From an uncultured Pelagibacteraceae bacterium (lineage in GTDB: Bacteria > Pseudomonadota > Alphaproteobacteria > Pelagibacterales > Pelagibacteraceae): a stretch of DNA of 64,000 nt. The notes under the pieces are model-generated. The model saw only the letters and a program-made list of their open reading frames with translations. It did no database searches and had not been told where the DNA came from. The position numbers were made by a program, and so were the translations under genes. The number at the start of each line of letters is the position of its first letter. Within the stretch, counting starts at the first letter, position 1. The stretch covers positions 62,001 to 126,000 of the forward strand of contig CACMIH010000002.1 of the NCBI GenBank assembly GCA_902613755.1, read 5' to 3'. Positions 1-9,572 of this stretch are shown piece after piece.

Positions 1-1
1 T

Positions 2-797
<796 letters not shown>

Positions 798-813
798 ATT
801 AAAACTTATTTTG

Positions 814-1758
814 ATGAAAAGCTTAGCAAAATTGAAAAAAATAAAAGGTGACGCGTCTTTAAGAGAATTTTATAGAAACAGAGAAAATAAATCTATTATT
901 GTAATATCCAAGAAAGAAAAATTAAAAAATCTTTTAATTTACGACGCGATAAATAAAATTTTAATTAAACACAAAATTTTAGCACCAAATCTATTAAGTG
1001 AAAATTACGTTAATAATTATATAGAAATAAATGACCTTGGAGATGAAACTTTGTTTCAAATTTTAAAAAACAAACAGAATAATAAATATGTCATTTTTAA
1101 AAAGATAATAAAAATTTTAAATAAAATACAATTAATAAAAGATAAAAAAGTAAAAAATTTTAAAAACAAATTATATAAAGTTCAAGAATATAATAACAAA
1201 ATTTTGTTTGATGAAACTAAACTTTTTTGTGACTGGTATGCACCAAAGAAATTGCCTAAATTCAAAAGTATTAAATTTAAAAAGAAATTTAAAACAGAGG
1301 TAAAAAATTTATTATCAAAATTAAATTACAAAAATGATACATTTGTTCATAGAGATTTTCATGTTTCAAATTTGATGTATTACAATAGAAAAATTGCAGT
1401 AATAGATAGTCAAGATGCACTAATTGGCAATAGAGCTTACGATTTAGCATCTTTAATTGACGACGTAAGATTAAAAACATCTAATGAATTAAAAGAGAAA
1501 GTATTTAAGTTTTACCTCAAAACAAATCAAAAAATTGATTTAGAAAAATTTAAAAAAGATTTTGAAATATTATCTGTTTTAAGGAATTTAAAAATAATTG
1601 GTATATTTATGCGTTTAGCTGTTAGAGATAATAAAAAAAAATATCTTAAATTAATTCCCTACGCTTGGGAATTGATTAATCATAGAATTAAAGAGCAAAA
1701 TGAATTCAATAATTTGATGTTGTTATTAAAAAATAATTTTCCAAAATTTATAAGGTAG
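814..1758 (+). CDS. amgK: Cell-wall amino sugar kinase AmgK-like (APH-fold phosphotransferase)
   Basis: About 314 residues with an aminoglycoside-phosphotransferase/choline-kinase fold: the catalytic loop HRDFHVSNL and the metal-binding segment VIDSQDALIGNRAYDLASLID. AmgK phosphorylates N-acetylmuramate and N-acetylglucosamine at the anomeric carbon, bypassing fosfomycin-sensitive de novo UDP-MurNAc synthesis. The call rests mainly on context: it sits between tsaE and a MurU-like nucleotidyltransferase that would use its product. A TTG lies one codon upstream at 811, but the ATG at 814 is the more natural start. A resistance role is not implied by the fold. Confidence 0.82.
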   Translation: MKSLAKLKKIKGDASLREFYRNRENKSIIVISKKEKLKNLLIYDAINKILIKHKILAPNLLSENYVNNYIEINDLGDETLFQILKNKQNNKYVIFKKIIKILNKIQLIKDKKVKNFKNKLYKVQEYNNKILFDETKLFCDWYAPKKLPKFKSIKFKKKFKTEVKNLLSKLNYKNDTFVHRDFHVSNLMYYNRKIAVIDSQDALIGNRAYDLASLIDDVRLKTSNELKEKVFKFYLKTNQKIDLEKFKKDFEILSVLRNLKIIGIFMRLAVRDNKKKYLKLIPYAWELINHRIKEQNEFNNLMLLLKNNFPKFIR

Positions 1759-1762
1759 AGTA

Positions 1763-2452
1763 GTGAGAATAAATACAGCTTTAATTTTATGTGCAGGTTT
1801 TGGTAAGAGATTAAACCCAATTACTTTAAATACTCCTAAGCCCTTATTAGAGATTAAAGATGTAAGTATGCTGGAGAGATGTATTAATTTAATCGAAAAA
1901 CTAGGTATTCAAAAAATCTTAATAAATACTTTTTATTTAAAGGATCAATTTTCAGTTTTTTTAAAAAGTAAAAATTTCAATATTGATGTCAAAATAATTG
2001 AGGATGGTGAGCATATTTTAGATACCGGGGGAGGTATTCAAAATATGATTAAAGACTCTAATGAAAAAGATTTTATAATTTTTAATCCAGATACAATCTG
2101 GAATAATGACTATAAAGATGAGATATTAAAAATGGAAAAAAAGTATTTTTCTGAAAAATTAGAAAACATTCTTCTTTTAGTAAATAAAAAATTTAGTTTT
2201 GATAAAAAGTTAAAAGGTGATTTTAATTTAAAAAATAATTTAATTAACAAAGAGGCTGAAAAAGAATTTATTTACATTGGATGTCAAATAATTAATAAAA
2301 AATTATTTATTAAAGAGAAAATAGAAAATTACTCAATTTTGGAAATTTGGAATAATTTGTTAGACCAAAAAAAGTTATTTGGTTATGAAAGCCAAAAAGA
2401 CTTTTATCATTTAACTGATCTGGATATTTTTAAAAAACTAAAAGATCTTTAG
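1763..2452 (+). CDS. murU: MurU-like nucleotidyltransferase (MurNAc-1-phosphate uridylyltransferase)
   Basis: A 229-residue sugar-nucleotide transferase with the N-terminal signature CAGFGKRLNPITLNTPKPLL (nucleotide binding and catalytic Lys), DTGGG near residue 90 and FNPDTIW as the metal-binding Asp region. MurU converts MurNAc-1-phosphate plus UTP to UDP-MurNAc, returning recycled wall sugar to peptidoglycan synthesis. The start is GTG, four bases after amgK. Its 3' end overlaps the convergent gpmA by 23 bp. A general glucose-1-phosphate-type transferase is the alternative; pairing with amgK favours MurU. Confidence 0.8.
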   Translation: MRINTALILCAGFGKRLNPITLNTPKPLLEIKDVSMLERCINLIEKLGIQKILINTFYLKDQFSVFLKSKNFNIDVKIIEDGEHILDTGGGIQNMIKDSNEKDFIIFNPDTIWNNDYKDEILKMEKKYFSEKLENILLLVNKKFSFDKKLKGDFNLKNNLINKEAEKEFIYIGCQIINKKLFIKEKIENYSILEIWNNLLDQKKLFGYESQKDFYHLTDLDIFKKLKDL

Positions 2453-3137
2453 CTCTATCTTGATCAAGATATCTGCAATTAGAAATTTTTTTATTTTCTA
2501 ATTCAATTAAAAGTGGGTTTCCTGTAGGAATTTCGAGTTTAGAGATCTCATCATCATCTAAATTGAATAAATGTTTGCAAAGAGCTCTAATGGAGTTTCC
2601 ATGAGCAGAAATGAGAATATTTTCACTTGATTTCTGTTCTATCTCTTTGCTATAAAATTTTATTACTCTTTCATATGTATCTTTTAGTGACTCAGTGTCA
2701 GGAATATTTTCTAAAGGAATTTCTTTGTAAGTTTCAATATTAATTGGGTGATATGGATTTTTTTTATCTAAAGGGTCAGGCCTAAGATCCCAAGAACGTC
2801 TAAATTGATGAACTTTTTCTTCTCCAAGTTTTTTTTTCATTTCATCTTTATTTAACCCTGTAAGAGCTCCATAATGTCTCTCGTTTAATTCCCATGCACT
2901 TATTACCTTTTTAAAATCTTTCAATTCTTCTTGTATTATTTTTAAAGTATTTTTTGCTCTTAATTGAAAAGATGAATAATAAAGATTAATTTCAATATTT
3001 TCTTGTTTTATTAGTTGACCAGCTTTTTTTGCTTCTGATTGTCCATTTTCTGTTAAATCTACATCTACCCATCCAGTAAATTTTTTTTCAAGATTCCAGA
3101 CACTTTGACCATGTCTAACTAAAATTAAGTAACTCAT
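2430..3137 (-). CDS. gpmA: 2,3-bisphosphoglycerate-dependent phosphoglycerate mutase
   Basis: A 235-residue histidine phosphatase-fold enzyme. It opens LVRHGQSVWN with catalytic His9, followed by FTGWVDVDLTENG, NERHYGALTGLNK and the second histidine in LISAHGNSIRAL. It interconverts 3- and 2-phosphoglycerate in cytosolic glycolysis/gluconeogenesis. Length is normal for the cofactor-dependent family. It is convergent with murU (23-bp overlap) and divergent from the VanZ-like gene. Confidence 0.95.
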   Translation of the reverse strand: MSYLILVRHGQSVWNLEKKFTGWVDVDLTENGQSEAKKAGQLIKQENIEINLYYSSFQLRAKNTLKIIQEELKDFKKVISAWELNERHYGALTGLNKDEMKKKLGEEKVHQFRRSWDLRPDPLDKKNPYHPINIETYKEIPLENIPDTESLKDTYERVIKFYSKEIEQKSSENILISAHGNSIRALCKHLFNLDDDEISKLEIPTGNPLLIELENKKISNCRYLDQDRAKDLLVF

Positions 3138-3182
3138 TTGTTTATCTTTTAGATCAATTTGATAAATAAAACTATACTATTA

Positions 3183-3578
3183 ATGATTAATTTTTTTTCG
3201 AAATATAAATTTATTTTTTATTTATTCAATTTCTTTTTGATACTTTTATATTTATATCCTGGTAGTTTGCTTGGTTGTTTTTTATACGATGATTGCAAAT
3301 TACAACCACAAATAACAGCAGATTTTATAGTCTCGACTAATCACTTTTATGCGTTTGTTCTGTTTTCTATTATTGGATATTTAACATTTAATAAATCATC
3401 TCAATTTATATTTCTTACTTTTTATTTAATATTTTTATCAATAATGCTTGAGATACTGCACTACGTTATACCTGAAAGAAGTTTTGAAATTTCTGATTTA
3501 TTTGGAAATTTTATAGGTGTTATTGTAATAACAATTATTGTTTATTTTTTTAAAAAAAATGAAAACATTAAAAATTAA
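3183..3578 (+). CDS. VanZ-like small membrane protein
   Basis: About 131 residues with four hydrophobic segments. The later part carries the VanZ-family pattern: NHFYAFVLFSIIGYL, then LEILHYVIPERSFEISDLFGNFIGV (Glu, Pro-x-Arg, Asp and Asn-x-x-Gly). The family is named after a teicoplanin-resistance protein, but most members have no proven function and may act at the envelope. A TTG at 3159 would add eight residues; the ATG at 3183 is preferred. The end overlaps the following lipoprotein gene by 20 bp, so the two are probably cotranscribed. Confidence 0.7.
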   Translation: MINFFSKYKFIFYLFNFFLILLYLYPGSLLGCFLYDDCKLQPQITADFIVSTNHFYAFVLFSIIGYLTFNKSSQFIFLTFYLIFLSIMLEILHYVIPERSFEISDLFGNFIGVIVITIIVYFFKKNENIKN

Positions 3579-4158
3579 TTTTTTACTTGTTTTAATTATA
3601 TTAATTTCAGGCTGTTCATCTGTTCCTAAAAATACAACAGATAGTTGTTCTATATTTGATGAAAGATACATGTGGTACAAACACGCAAAAAAAACTGAGA
3701 AAAAATGGGGAACCCCAGTTTATTTACAGCTTGCAATTATAAAAATGGAATCCAGTTTTGACTGGTTAGCAAAACCTCCTAGACAGAAATTGTTTAAAGT
3801 AGTGCCTTACAAGAGACCATCAAGTTCTTTTGGGTACTCACAGGCTGTAAAAGGAACTTGGAAACAATATAAAGAAGAAACTGGGAATAAGCTTGCCGTC
3901 AGAACAAGATTTAAAGATAGTGTAGATTTTATTGGTTGGTATACAAACAAGACTGAAAAAATTTTAAAAGTTTCAAAAAAAGATGCTTTTAAGCAGTATA
4001 TTGCTTATCATGAAGGGTGGGGCAACTTTAAAAATTATAAAAATAATAAAAAAGTAATTAATTTAGCTAAAAGAGTTGAGAAGCAATCAAATATTTATAA
4101 GCAACAATTATCAGAATGTAAAAATTCTTTATCAACGTCAAAATATATTATTTTTTAA
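3559..4158 (+). CDS. Lytic transglycosylase-like lipoprotein (SLT-type domain)
   Basis: A 199-residue protein whose start at 3559 gives a clean lipoprotein signal: charged MKTLK, hydrophobic core and lipobox ISGC with Cys19. An earlier TTG would place seven residues ahead of it. The mature part contains AIIKMESSFDW (candidate catalytic Glu64), SSSFGYSQAVKGTWKQY and AYHEGWGNF, the pattern of lysozyme-fold transglycosylases that cut the MurNAc-GlcNAc bond with 1,6-anhydro product. It is likely membrane-anchored and facing the periplasm. It ends against the convergent RND pump gene (4-bp overlap). Confidence 0.8.
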   Translation: MKTLKINFLLVLIILISGCSSVPKNTTDSCSIFDERYMWYKHAKKTEKKWGTPVYLQLAIIKMESSFDWLAKPPRQKLFKVVPYKRPSSSFGYSQAVKGTWKQYKEETGNKLAVRTRFKDSVDFIGWYTNKTEKILKVSKKDAFKQYIAYHEGWGNFKNYKNNKKVINLAKRVEKQSNIYKQQLSECKNSLSTSKYIIF

Positions 4159-7100
4159 TTTAGCTGTTTTTTTAATTCAATATCGACTGCATCAATACGC
4201 TTAGTATTTTTTGCAAGAGCTAAATACATTGTTGGAGTAACATATAAAGTAAAGAAAGTTGAAATGATCATACCTCCTAAAATTGTAGAACCCACAGCTA
4301 ATCTAGAGCCTTCACCTGCACCTGGGCCAATATTTCCAATAACTAATGGAAGCATTGCTATCATTGTACTAAGTGAGGTCATTATGATTGGCCGAATTCT
4401 AAGTTGGCAAGCTTTAATTATAGCGTCCTGAATTTTAACACCGGTAGTTCTTATCTGGTTTGTGTAGTCTACAATCAAAATACTATTCTTTGTGGATATA
4501 CCAATGAGTATTATTAAGGCTATTTGAGAGAAAATATTTACTGAACTATTTAAAAATAAAATAAATACTAATCCACCAAATACAGCTAGTGGAACTGTTA
4601 AAATAATAATAAATGGATGAACAAAAGAGTTAAATGTTGCTGCCATTACTAAATAGGCAGTTAATAAAGCAAGAGCAAAAATTAAGTATATTTCATTTGT
4701 TGTTTCTTTTAACTCTTCAGATTTTCCTTTCCAGGTGATTTGATTTTGAGGAGCAACTCTAATCATGACATCTTCCAGGTATTTTATAGCCTCTGTTAGA
4801 GTGTAATCTTCTGCAAGCGCAGCAGAAATTGTAACTGCTCTTTGACGATTGTATCTTGGAAGCGCTTCAGCAGTGCCTTTCTCTTTAAACTCAACTAAAC
4901 TTGCAACAGATACAAGTTTACCAGTTGTTTCAGATCTAACAAAAATTTTTGATAACCCATCTTTATCTCTTCTATCTGCTAAATATTGCTGTAAAATAAT
5001 TGGGTATTCTCTTCCCTCTTTACTAAAAGTTGTTACTCTTTTTCCTCCATAAAGAGTTTCTAAAGTTCTACCAATATTTTCTGTAGAAACTCCCAAATCA
5101 TTTGCTCTATTTTTATTAGTGATTAATTTAACCTCGGGTTTATTTTTTGTATAATCACTTTCAATTCTAGACATATTTCTATTTTTTCTTAATTCTCTTA
5201 AGACAATATTCTGAATTTCTTCTAATTCTTCGTAGCTAGATCCATATATGACCATTTGAACAGGTTTATTATAACTAGATACTCTTATTGATTGAGGAGA
5301 AATTGGAAATGCAAAAGTTTCAGGTACAGAAACCACTTGTCCAATAGCTTCTCTTAATATTATTTGACTACTTTTTTCTCTATTTTTCCATTCATCAAGT
5401 AATGCAATAATTATAAAACTGTTATAAGATGTTGCAGATCTTCCAAAACCAGGAACTCTCATTATTAGTCTTGCATATGGACTATCTTCTGCCTGCAATA
5501 ATCTTAATATTCTTCCTTCAATTATTTGTGCTTTTTCTTGGGTATATTCAAATGAACTTCCTTCATCAGTTGACCCAATAATTAAATAAGCACCCCTATC
5601 TTCAATTGGTATCAATTCTTTTTTGGAAAAACTAAACAAATAAGCTGAGGCAGCAATAATTAAAATTATAAATATTGAAATAGTTTTTTGTTTATTAATC
5701 CAATATGTAAGAGAGCTAACATAGAATCCTGTAAATGATTTGAATCCATTATTAAATTTTTTTACGAAGAAATTAATTTTTTCTTTTTTATTTAAAAATT
5801 TACTTCCGAGCATAGGCGATAAAGTTAAAGCAACAAATGAAGATACCACAATTGAGAAAGATAAAGCGATTGCTGTTTCTTTAAATAATGTTCCCGAAAT
5901 TCCTTTAATAAAAATTAATGGTAAAAATACTGCAATTAGGATTAAAGTAGTTGCAATAATAGCAAATGTAATTTGTTTAGAACCTTTATAAGCAGCCACC
6001 AAAGGTGTTTCACCATTTTCAATTCTTGTATAGATCGCATCAGTCATGATCACCGAGTCATCAGTGATTATACCAATTGCTAGAATAAAACTTAGTAATA
6101 CAAAAATATTAATAGATAGATCAAATATATATAAACCGAGAAATGATCCAATAAGACTAACTGGTAAAGCAACCGCAGGAACTATTACAGCTTTAAGGTT
6201 ACCTAAAAAAAGATAAATAATTAAAACAACTAATACAAATGCAATTACTAAACTTTTATATACTTCTTCTATTGCAGCACCAATGTAGGTTGCTCTGTTA
6301 AATGCTATTTCTAACTTTAATCCATCAGGTAAGGATTTGTTAAGTTCTTTGATTTTAGTTTTTATTTGTTTAGAAAGCTCTACCGTTGATGCACCACTTT
6401 TTGCATAAATACCAATACCAACAGTTTTTAAATTTACTGCATTTTTTCTTTGTGCTTTAAATAAAGTTTTTTCTGAAACAGGTCCAAACTCTATATTAGC
6501 CACATCAGATAAAATGATAACTTTTTCTTTATTTTTCTTAAGTGGCAATTGTTTAATTGTATCAATATTAGAATAAGATTTATCAATGTTTAAAGTTAAG
6601 TCTTTGTTATTAGCTTCTAAGGTTCCAGCTGGAAGATTTATATTCTCATTTCTAAGCGCTCTTTCAACTTCTTGAATTGTAAGATCATTTGCAGCTAATT
6701 TTATTGGATCTATCCAAACTCTAACACTAAGCTCTCTTAATCCCCCAACTAAAATTCGACCTACATTTGGTACACTTGAGAATGCATCTATAAGATATCT
6801 TTCAGCATAATCTCCAAGATCTAAATCATTCCAAGTTGGAGATGATAAGGCTACCCACATTGTAGTTGTAAAACCTGCTGCCTGTTTTAAAATTTGTGGA
6901 GGGTTTGACTCACTTGGTAAATTATCTACAACCCTTGCAACTCTTTCCCTAATATCATTAGCAGCATCATCTAAATCAATGTCTGTGTTGAATTGAATAT
7001 TAATCCTACTTCTTCCATTGAGAGAACTTGAGTCAATATTTTTGATACCTTCTGCTCCACCAATTACATCCTCTAATTTTTGAGTTATTTCTTCATCTAC

Positions 7101-7277
7101 AATTTCAGCAGAAGCAGATTTATAATCAGTTTGAACTTGAACTACAGGAGGCTGTATACCATCAGGAAGTTCTCTTACTGGCAATTCTAAAAAGACAAAA
7201 ATACCAAAAATAATTAATATTAAAGACATGACCCAAGCTACCACAGGTCTTTTAATGCTAACTTCAGTTATATACAT
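4155..7277 (-). CDS. RND efflux pump inner-membrane subunit (HAE1/AcrB-like)
   Basis: A 1040-residue protein with the RND layout: TM1, a large periplasmic loop, six TMs, a second loop and five TMs. TM4 has IGIITDDSVIMTDAI with the paired Asp of the proton relay; the TM10 region has LIGISTKNSILIVDY with the conserved Lys. Membrane halves also show the family's GxxxGxxF-type blocks. It would export hydrophobic compounds using proton-motive force together with the adaptor encoded upstream (4-bp gap). No TolC-like channel is in the window. Substrate is unknown. Confidence 0.92.
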   Translation of the reverse strand: MYITEVSIKRPVVAWVMSLILIIFGIFVFLELPVRELPDGIQPPVVQVQTDYKSASAEIVDEEITQKLEDVIGGAEGIKNIDSSSLNGRSRINIQFNTDIDLDDAANDIRERVARVVDNLPSESNPPQILKQAAGFTTTMWVALSSPTWNDLDLGDYAERYLIDAFSSVPNVGRILVGGLRELSVRVWIDPIKLAANDLTIQEVERALRNENINLPAGTLEANNKDLTLNIDKSYSNIDTIKQLPLKKNKEKVIILSDVANIEFGPVSEKTLFKAQRKNAVNLKTVGIGIYAKSGASTVELSKQIKTKIKELNKSLPDGLKLEIAFNRATYIGAAIEEVYKSLVIAFVLVVLIIYLFLGNLKAVIVPAVALPVSLIGSFLGLYIFDLSINIFVLLSFILAIGIITDDSVIMTDAIYTRIENGETPLVAAYKGSKQITFAIIATTLILIAVFLPLIFIKGISGTLFKETAIALSFSIVVSSFVALTLSPMLGSKFLNKKEKINFFVKKFNNGFKSFTGFYVSSLTYWINKQKTISIFIILIIAASAYLFSFSKKELIPIEDRGAYLIIGSTDEGSSFEYTQEKAQIIEGRILRLLQAEDSPYARLIMRVPGFGRSATSYNSFIIIALLDEWKNREKSSQIILREAIGQVVSVPETFAFPISPQSIRVSSYNKPVQMVIYGSSYEELEEIQNIVLRELRKNRNMSRIESDYTKNKPEVKLITNKNRANDLGVSTENIGRTLETLYGGKRVTTFSKEGREYPIILQQYLADRRDKDGLSKIFVRSETTGKLVSVASLVEFKEKGTAEALPRYNRQRAVTISAALAEDYTLTEAIKYLEDVMIRVAPQNQITWKGKSEELKETTNEIYLIFALALLTAYLVMAATFNSFVHPFIIILTVPLAVFGGLVFILFLNSSVNIFSQIALIILIGISTKNSILIVDYTNQIRTTGVKIQDAIIKACQLRIRPIIMTSLSTMIAMLPLVIGNIGPGAGEGSRLAVGSTILGGMIISTFFTLYVTPTMYLALAKNTKRIDAVDIELKKQLN

Positions 7278-7281
7278 TTAA

Positions 7282-8277
7282 TTATTTTTTCTCTTTATCT
7301 GATTTTTTAAAAATATTTTTTAACCAATCAAATTTACCTTTTTTTTCTTCAGTTTTTTTTGATTTATCTTTTTTACCCCAGCTAGAATTTCCTTGTTTTT
7401 TTTTAGCACCTTTCTCTATAGGTCTGATTGTTAAATTTGGTCTTACTTTTTTTGTTCCCTCTGCAACAATTTTATCTCCATTATTTAATCCATCTAATAT
7501 TTCTACAAAGCCTAAGTATCTATCACCAATGGTTACTTTTGTTTTCATTACTTTATTTTTTTCATCTACTTTATAAATAAAAACATTTTCACCCTCGACA
7601 ATTGTACTAGTGTCAGGAGCACTTAAGCCATTTCTTACATCATATTTAATTGATATTTCTAAAAATGAGCCAGGTAATATTTCACCTGATGAATTGTCCA
7701 TCTTAATTCTTGTTGCTAATGCTCTTGTATCTTCACTTATCCTGCTAGCAAAAGAGTCTACTTCACCTTTATAAATTTTATTTTTATATCCAGAAAATTT
7801 AATATCAACTGGCAGACCAACCTTAATAAATGGTACAAAAATTTCAGGTATATCTACATCACAATATATTGAGCTAGTATCCTCAAGATTAATTAATATT
7901 GAAGATTTTGAAACCTCTATATCTTCCGAAAATTCTCTTTTTCCAATAACACCATCAAATTGTGCAATTACTTTTCGATTTTTAAGCTCAGCAATTACAT
8001 CACCCTTTTTAACTTTTTGATTAAATTTTATAGGTTTTAATATTTCATATTTTTCAATTTTAAATGATTGTGTTTGAATTGGAGTTGCAGTCCCATAGGT
8101 ACTAATAATATTTTCAAAAACTCTTTCTTGAGTGGTAGTTATTATTATTCCAGGAGGCGGTCTTTTACTAAATTTTTTTTTGAAATGATTTCCTATCATT
8201 GTTCTTCCAATGATCACTGTTGCAATGATTAAGAAAAATATTATTACTATACTTGTTATTTTTGTAGATGTTTTCAT
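7282..8277 (-). CDS. RND pump periplasmic adaptor (membrane fusion protein)
   Basis: A 331-residue protein with an N-terminal membrane anchor (residues ~6-27), a short lipoyl/barrel-sandwich core (IKFNQKVKKGDVIAELKNRKVIAQFDGVIG split around a very short hairpin), a beta-barrel region (VDIPEIFVPFIKVGLPVDIKF) and a membrane-proximal domain ending NGDKIVAEG. The C-terminal ~50 residues are a lysine-rich tail. Adaptors of this type bridge inner-membrane RND pumps to an outer-membrane channel. It lies directly upstream of the pump gene and four bases after sseA, suggesting one transcript. Confidence 0.88.
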   Translation of the reverse strand: MKTSTKITSIVIIFFLIIATVIIGRTMIGNHFKKKFSKRPPPGIIITTTQERVFENIISTYGTATPIQTQSFKIEKYEILKPIKFNQKVKKGDVIAELKNRKVIAQFDGVIGKREFSEDIEVSKSSILINLEDTSSIYCDVDIPEIFVPFIKVGLPVDIKFSGYKNKIYKGEVDSFASRISEDTRALATRIKMDNSSGEILPGSFLEISIKYDVRNGLSAPDTSTIVEGENVFIYKVDEKNKVMKTKVTIGDRYLGFVEILDGLNNGDKIVAEGTKKVRPNLTIRPIEKGAKKKQGNSSWGKKDKSKKTEEKKGKFDWLKNIFKKSDKEKK

Positions 8278-8280
8278 AAG

Positions 8281-9093
8281 TTAATTTTTTCCGTATTCAG
8301 CCCAAGAGCCATCGTAAATTGTCGGCATATATTTAGCATTTATTAAAGAATAAGCTAGTGCCAATACACTTGCAGTCACTCCAGAACCACATGAAAATAC
8401 TAGATTTTTATCATGGTCAAATTTAAAGGACTTAAATTTTTCCATTATTTTTTCTTTACTAACGAAAGTATGGTCTTCGTTTACTAATTCAGAAAAGGGT
8501 AGGCAAAAAGAATTTTTTATTGAACCACTTCTAAGACCTTTCCTTGGTTCAGCAACTTTGCCTTCAAATCTTTCTCTACTTCTTGCATCAACAACATTAA
8601 ATTTTCCTGTATCAATATTTTCATCTATTTGTTTTTTATTTTTAACAAGTTCTTTATTTTCTTTACATGTATACTTAGAAGTTTGAGTGATCACTTTTTT
8701 GTTATCTGTAGATTTATTTTCTTTTTTCCATTTTTTTAATCCACCATCTAGAACATGAACTAGTTTAGGGTCATGTCCATAATAAATTAAATTGTACCAA
8801 CATCTACAAGAACTAATAACATCAGAGTTATCGTAAACTACTATTTGATCATTATTTTCTATACCCATATTGCTCATTATTTTTTCCCAAGATTTAGTAT
8901 CAGTAAGCATATGTGGTAAATCAGTATCTAATTTGGAATTTTTATCTAAATCAAAAAAAATAGCATTTGGAATATGTTCCTCTGTATATTCCTCAAAACC
9001 GTTTCTTTGAGTTTGAGGCATATGCCATGAGCAATCAATGATTTTTACTTTATCAATATTATTTTCTAACCAACTTGTATCAACTAAAGACAT
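8281..9093 (-). CDS. sseA: 3-mercaptopyruvate sulfurtransferase (two rhodanese domains)
   Basis: A 270-residue tandem rhodanese protein. The first domain spans ~1-130 (VKIIDCSWHMPQT, HIPNAIFFDLD). The second contains NVVDARSRERFEG and the active loop CGSGVTA with Cys235. The CGSG[TV]-type loop is characteristic of mercaptopyruvate sulfurtransferases, whereas thiosulfate-preferring enzymes usually have CRKGVTA. It moves sulfur from 3-mercaptopyruvate to thiols or cyanide in the cytosol. It lies between msrA (1-bp gap) and the RND adaptor, but a functional link to the pump is not evident. Confidence 0.9.
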   Translation of the reverse strand: MSLVDTSWLENNIDKVKIIDCSWHMPQTQRNGFEEYTEEHIPNAIFFDLDKNSKLDTDLPHMLTDTKSWEKIMSNMGIENNDQIVVYDNSDVISSCRCWYNLIYYGHDPKLVHVLDGGLKKWKKENKSTDNKKVITQTSKYTCKENKELVKNKKQIDENIDTGKFNVVDARSRERFEGKVAEPRKGLRSGSIKNSFCLPFSELVNEDHTFVSKEKIMEKFKSFKFDHDKNLVFSCGSGVTASVLALAYSLINAKYMPTIYDGSWAEYGKN

Positions 9094-9094
9094 T

Positions 9095-9538
9095 TTATCT
9101 TTTTTCCAAATATCTTTGATGATACTCTTCAGCTGGGCAATAATTTTTAACTAAAGAAGTTTTTGTTACTACTTTTCCTGACAATTTGACGTTTTCTTTT
9201 TCTATTATTTTTTCAGCAGTAATTTTTTGCTGATCATTTAAATAAAATATTTCACTTCTATATTGGGTTCCAAAATCTGGTCCCTGAGAATTTAAAGTTG
9301 TTGGATCATGAATTTCAAAAAAATATTCAAGAATTTTCTCGTAAGATATTACTTTAGGATCAAAATCTAATTTTACTACTTCTGCATGATTTGTTGTGCC
9401 TGTGCATACTTCTTTGTAATTGGTTTCAGCATTATGACCTCCACAATAACCTACTTCAGTTTTTATAACTCCATCAAGTTTACTAAACTTAATTTCTGGT
9501 CCCCAAAAACATCCTAATCCTAAAATTGCTATTTCCAT
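9095..9538 (-). CDS. msrA: Peptide-methionine (S)-S-oxide reductase MsrA
   Basis: A short (147-residue) MsrA. It carries the catalytic GCFWGPE motif (Cys10), EVGYCGG, NHAEVVKLDFDP, FFEIHDPTTLNSQGPDFGTQYRS and a resolving cysteine near the end in NYCPAEEYHQRYL (~Cys134). It reduces methionine-S-sulfoxide in proteins or free methionine with thioredoxin. The first gene of a probable minus-strand transcript, divergent from the EamA transporter across only 34 bp, which holds an 8-bp inverted repeat. Confidence 0.95.
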   Translation of the reverse strand: MEIAILGLGCFWGPEIKFSKLDGVIKTEVGYCGGHNAETNYKEVCTGTTNHAEVVKLDFDPKVISYEKILEYFFEIHDPTTLNSQGPDFGTQYRSEIFYLNDQQKITAEKIIEKENVKLSGKVVTKTSLVKNYCPAEEYHQRYLEKR

Positions 9539-9543
9539 TGATA

Positions 9544-9569
9544 ATTAACTTAATTAATCTAAAGTTAAT
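9544..9569. repeat. Inverted repeat in the msrA/EamA divergent promoter region
   Basis: ATTAACTT (9544-9551) is exactly mirrored by AAGTTAAT (9562-9569) across a 10-base spacer. It fills most of the 34 bp between two divergent start codons. The core AACTT-N10-AAGTT recurs between uraD and uraH. It could be an operator, but AT-rich DNA makes dyads common. Confidence 0.4.
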
Positions 9570-9572
9570 CAT

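Noticed and set aside
814-1758. Aminoglycoside phosphotransferase, i.e. an antibiotic resistance gene
   Set aside because: The fold and HRDxHxxN motif are shared with wall-sugar kinases, and the neighbours tsaE and murU fit AmgK. Nothing suggests mobility.
3183-3578. VanZ teicoplanin resistance determinant
   Set aside because: Only the broad VanZ-like pattern is present; there are no other van genes and no mobile element.
4849-5991. Plus-strand open frames inside the RND pump gene
   Set aside because: Both lie antisense to well-conserved pump sequence and show no protein-family features.
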